A DNA stretch of 64,000 nucleotides from Synechococcus sp. PROS-U-1 (GTDB taxonomy: Bacteria; Cyanobacteriota; Cyanobacteriia; PCC-6307; Cyanobiaceae): NCBI RefSeq assembly GCF_014279755.1, contig NZ_CP047951.1, positions 2,232,001-2,296,000 on the forward strand, read 5' to 3'. A model generated the notes under the pieces. That model had not been told where the DNA came from. It worked only from the letters and a program-made list of their open reading frames with translations, and did not search any database. Both the position numbers and the translations under genes were made by a program. Below, piece by piece: positions 63,409-64,000 of the stretch; position 1 is the first letter of the stretch, and every line of letters begins with the position of its first letter.

Positions 63409-64000
63409 ATGACCGCCAGCCCCACCTACGGAGAACTCACCAACCAGGGTGCGTCCACCAACATCGCCTGGCACGAAGCCTCCGTCGGCCGAGACGAGCG
63501 GTCGAAACAGCGCGGCCACCGCAGCGCCATCCTCTGGTTCACGGGACTTTCCGGTTCCGGCAAGAGCACCCTGGCCAATGCTGTGAACGCAGCTCTGTTT
63601 GAACGGGGGCTCGCCACCTATGTGCTGGATGGGGACAACATCCGCCATGGCCTCTGCAAGGACCTGGGCTTCTCCGATGCTGACCGTGAAGAGAACATCC
63701 GTCGCATCGGTGAAGTAGCCAAGTTGTTCCTGGATGCCGGCGTCATCGTGCTGACCGCCTTCGTCTCCCCCTTCCGCGCTGATCGCGACAAAGCCCGTGA
63801 CCTTGTGGAAGACGGTGACTTCCTTGAGGTGTACTGCGCCGCCGATCTCGATGTCTGCGAATCCCGCGATCCCAAAGGCCTCTACGCCAAAGCACGGGCG
63901 GGTCAAATCAAGGAATTCACAGGCATCTCCAGCCCCTACGAGGCACCGGAGACGCCCGAGCTGAAGATCGATACCGGCAAACAGGATCTGTCCGACTCCG
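63409..64000 (+). CDS. cysC: adenylylsulfate kinase (3' end outside window)
   Basis: APS kinase makes PAPS from APS in sulfate assimilation. The open frame runs 197 codons to the edge without a stop. It has the P-loop GLSGSGKST (residues 46-54), [20 protein letters not shown] (partly), [17 protein letters not shown] and [20 protein letters not shown] (partly), all typical of CysC. ATG 63409. Only about the last 15-20 residues should be missing, judged by usual family length. Confidence 0.95.
   Translation, partial: MTASPTYGELTNQGASTNIAWHEASVGRDERSKQRGHRSAILWFTGLSGSGKSTLANAVNAALFERGLATYVLDGDNIRHGLCKDLGFSDADREENIRRIGEVAKLFLDAGVIVLTAFVSPFRADRDKARDLVEDGDFLEVYCAADLDVCESRDPKGLYAKARAGQIKEFTGISSPYEAPETPELKIDTGKQDLSDS

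Overview
The window is a GC-rich, gene-dense stretch of a cyanobacterial chromosome. It carries photosystem II D2 (psbD), the photosystem I assembly factor Ycf3, Ycf34, RpaA and RpaB, eight subunits of the photosynthetic NDH-1 complex including the oxyphotosynthesis-specific NdhM and NdhO, a plant-like poly-cis carotenoid pathway, and SLH-domain outer-membrane porins. Compact spacing, a lone psbD copy, frequent GTG/TTG starts and the gene orders rpaB-plsX-fabH-fabD-plsC and trpB/sui1/cysC point to a marine picocyanobacterium of the Synechococcus/Cyanobium type. I cannot name a strain. I see no phage, insertion sequence, CRISPR array or rRNA.

Layout. 1-8.7 kb: zeta-carotene desaturase (runs off the left edge), a divergent SufA/HesB-type Fe-S carrier, a TPR-like protein, an LpxB-like protein, an epimerase, ndhO, a GT-C type membrane glycosyltransferase, a J-domain protein and cysK. 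8.7-12.6 kb: two tandem SLH porins whose first 442 bp are almost identical and whose start regions are complementary to the core of the cyanobacterial sRNA Yfr1, then a 430-bp gap holding a compact unannotated small transcription unit. 12.6-21.5 kb: an accessory-looking membrane island with two ArnT/PMT-like transferases, a GT2-GtrA fusion, two DUF2079 proteins whose 3' ends overlap by 134 bp, and two divergent membrane proteins of unknown function. 21.5-24.9 kb: psbD, UPF0367, an orphan ABC ATPase, tRNA-Asn and rpaA. 24.9-31.7 kb: holB-tmk-copper ATPase operon, ycf3, radA, rpaB. 31.6-36.1 kb: plsX-fabH-fabD-plsC membrane-lipid operon. 35.6-44 kb: DUF218, tsaB, ycf34, CCA-type nucleotidyltransferase, an RRM protein, crtB-crtP, ndhM, a DUF3172 protein, rbcR and a NnrU/Z-ISO-like protein. 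44-51.7 kb: ndhF, ndhD, a LapA-like protein, scpA, a sugar nucleotidyltransferase, metF and a PedR-like small LuxR regulator. 51.6-57.3 kb: a small hypothetical, CYTH, NAD kinase, ndhE-G-I-A and citrate synthase. 57.3-64 kb: sixA, DUF3352, rhodanese-hrcA, trpB, a methyltransferase, SUI1 and cysC (runs off the right edge).

How the genes fit together. Three themes dominate: cyclic electron flow and respiration through NDH-1; phytoene to lycopene carotenoid synthesis (crtB, crtP, Z-ISO-like and crtQ are all here but scattered); and the cell envelope (porins, glycosyl transfer, phospholipid synthesis). The master response regulators RpaA and RpaB lie 6 kb apart, and RpaB is translationally adjacent to the lipid operon. 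The best candidates for undescribed biology are the small transcription unit at 12.29-12.51 kb, the membrane island at 12.6-21.5 kb, the perfect palindrome between psbD and the UPF0367 gene, and the His/Met-rich exit loop of the copper ATPase.
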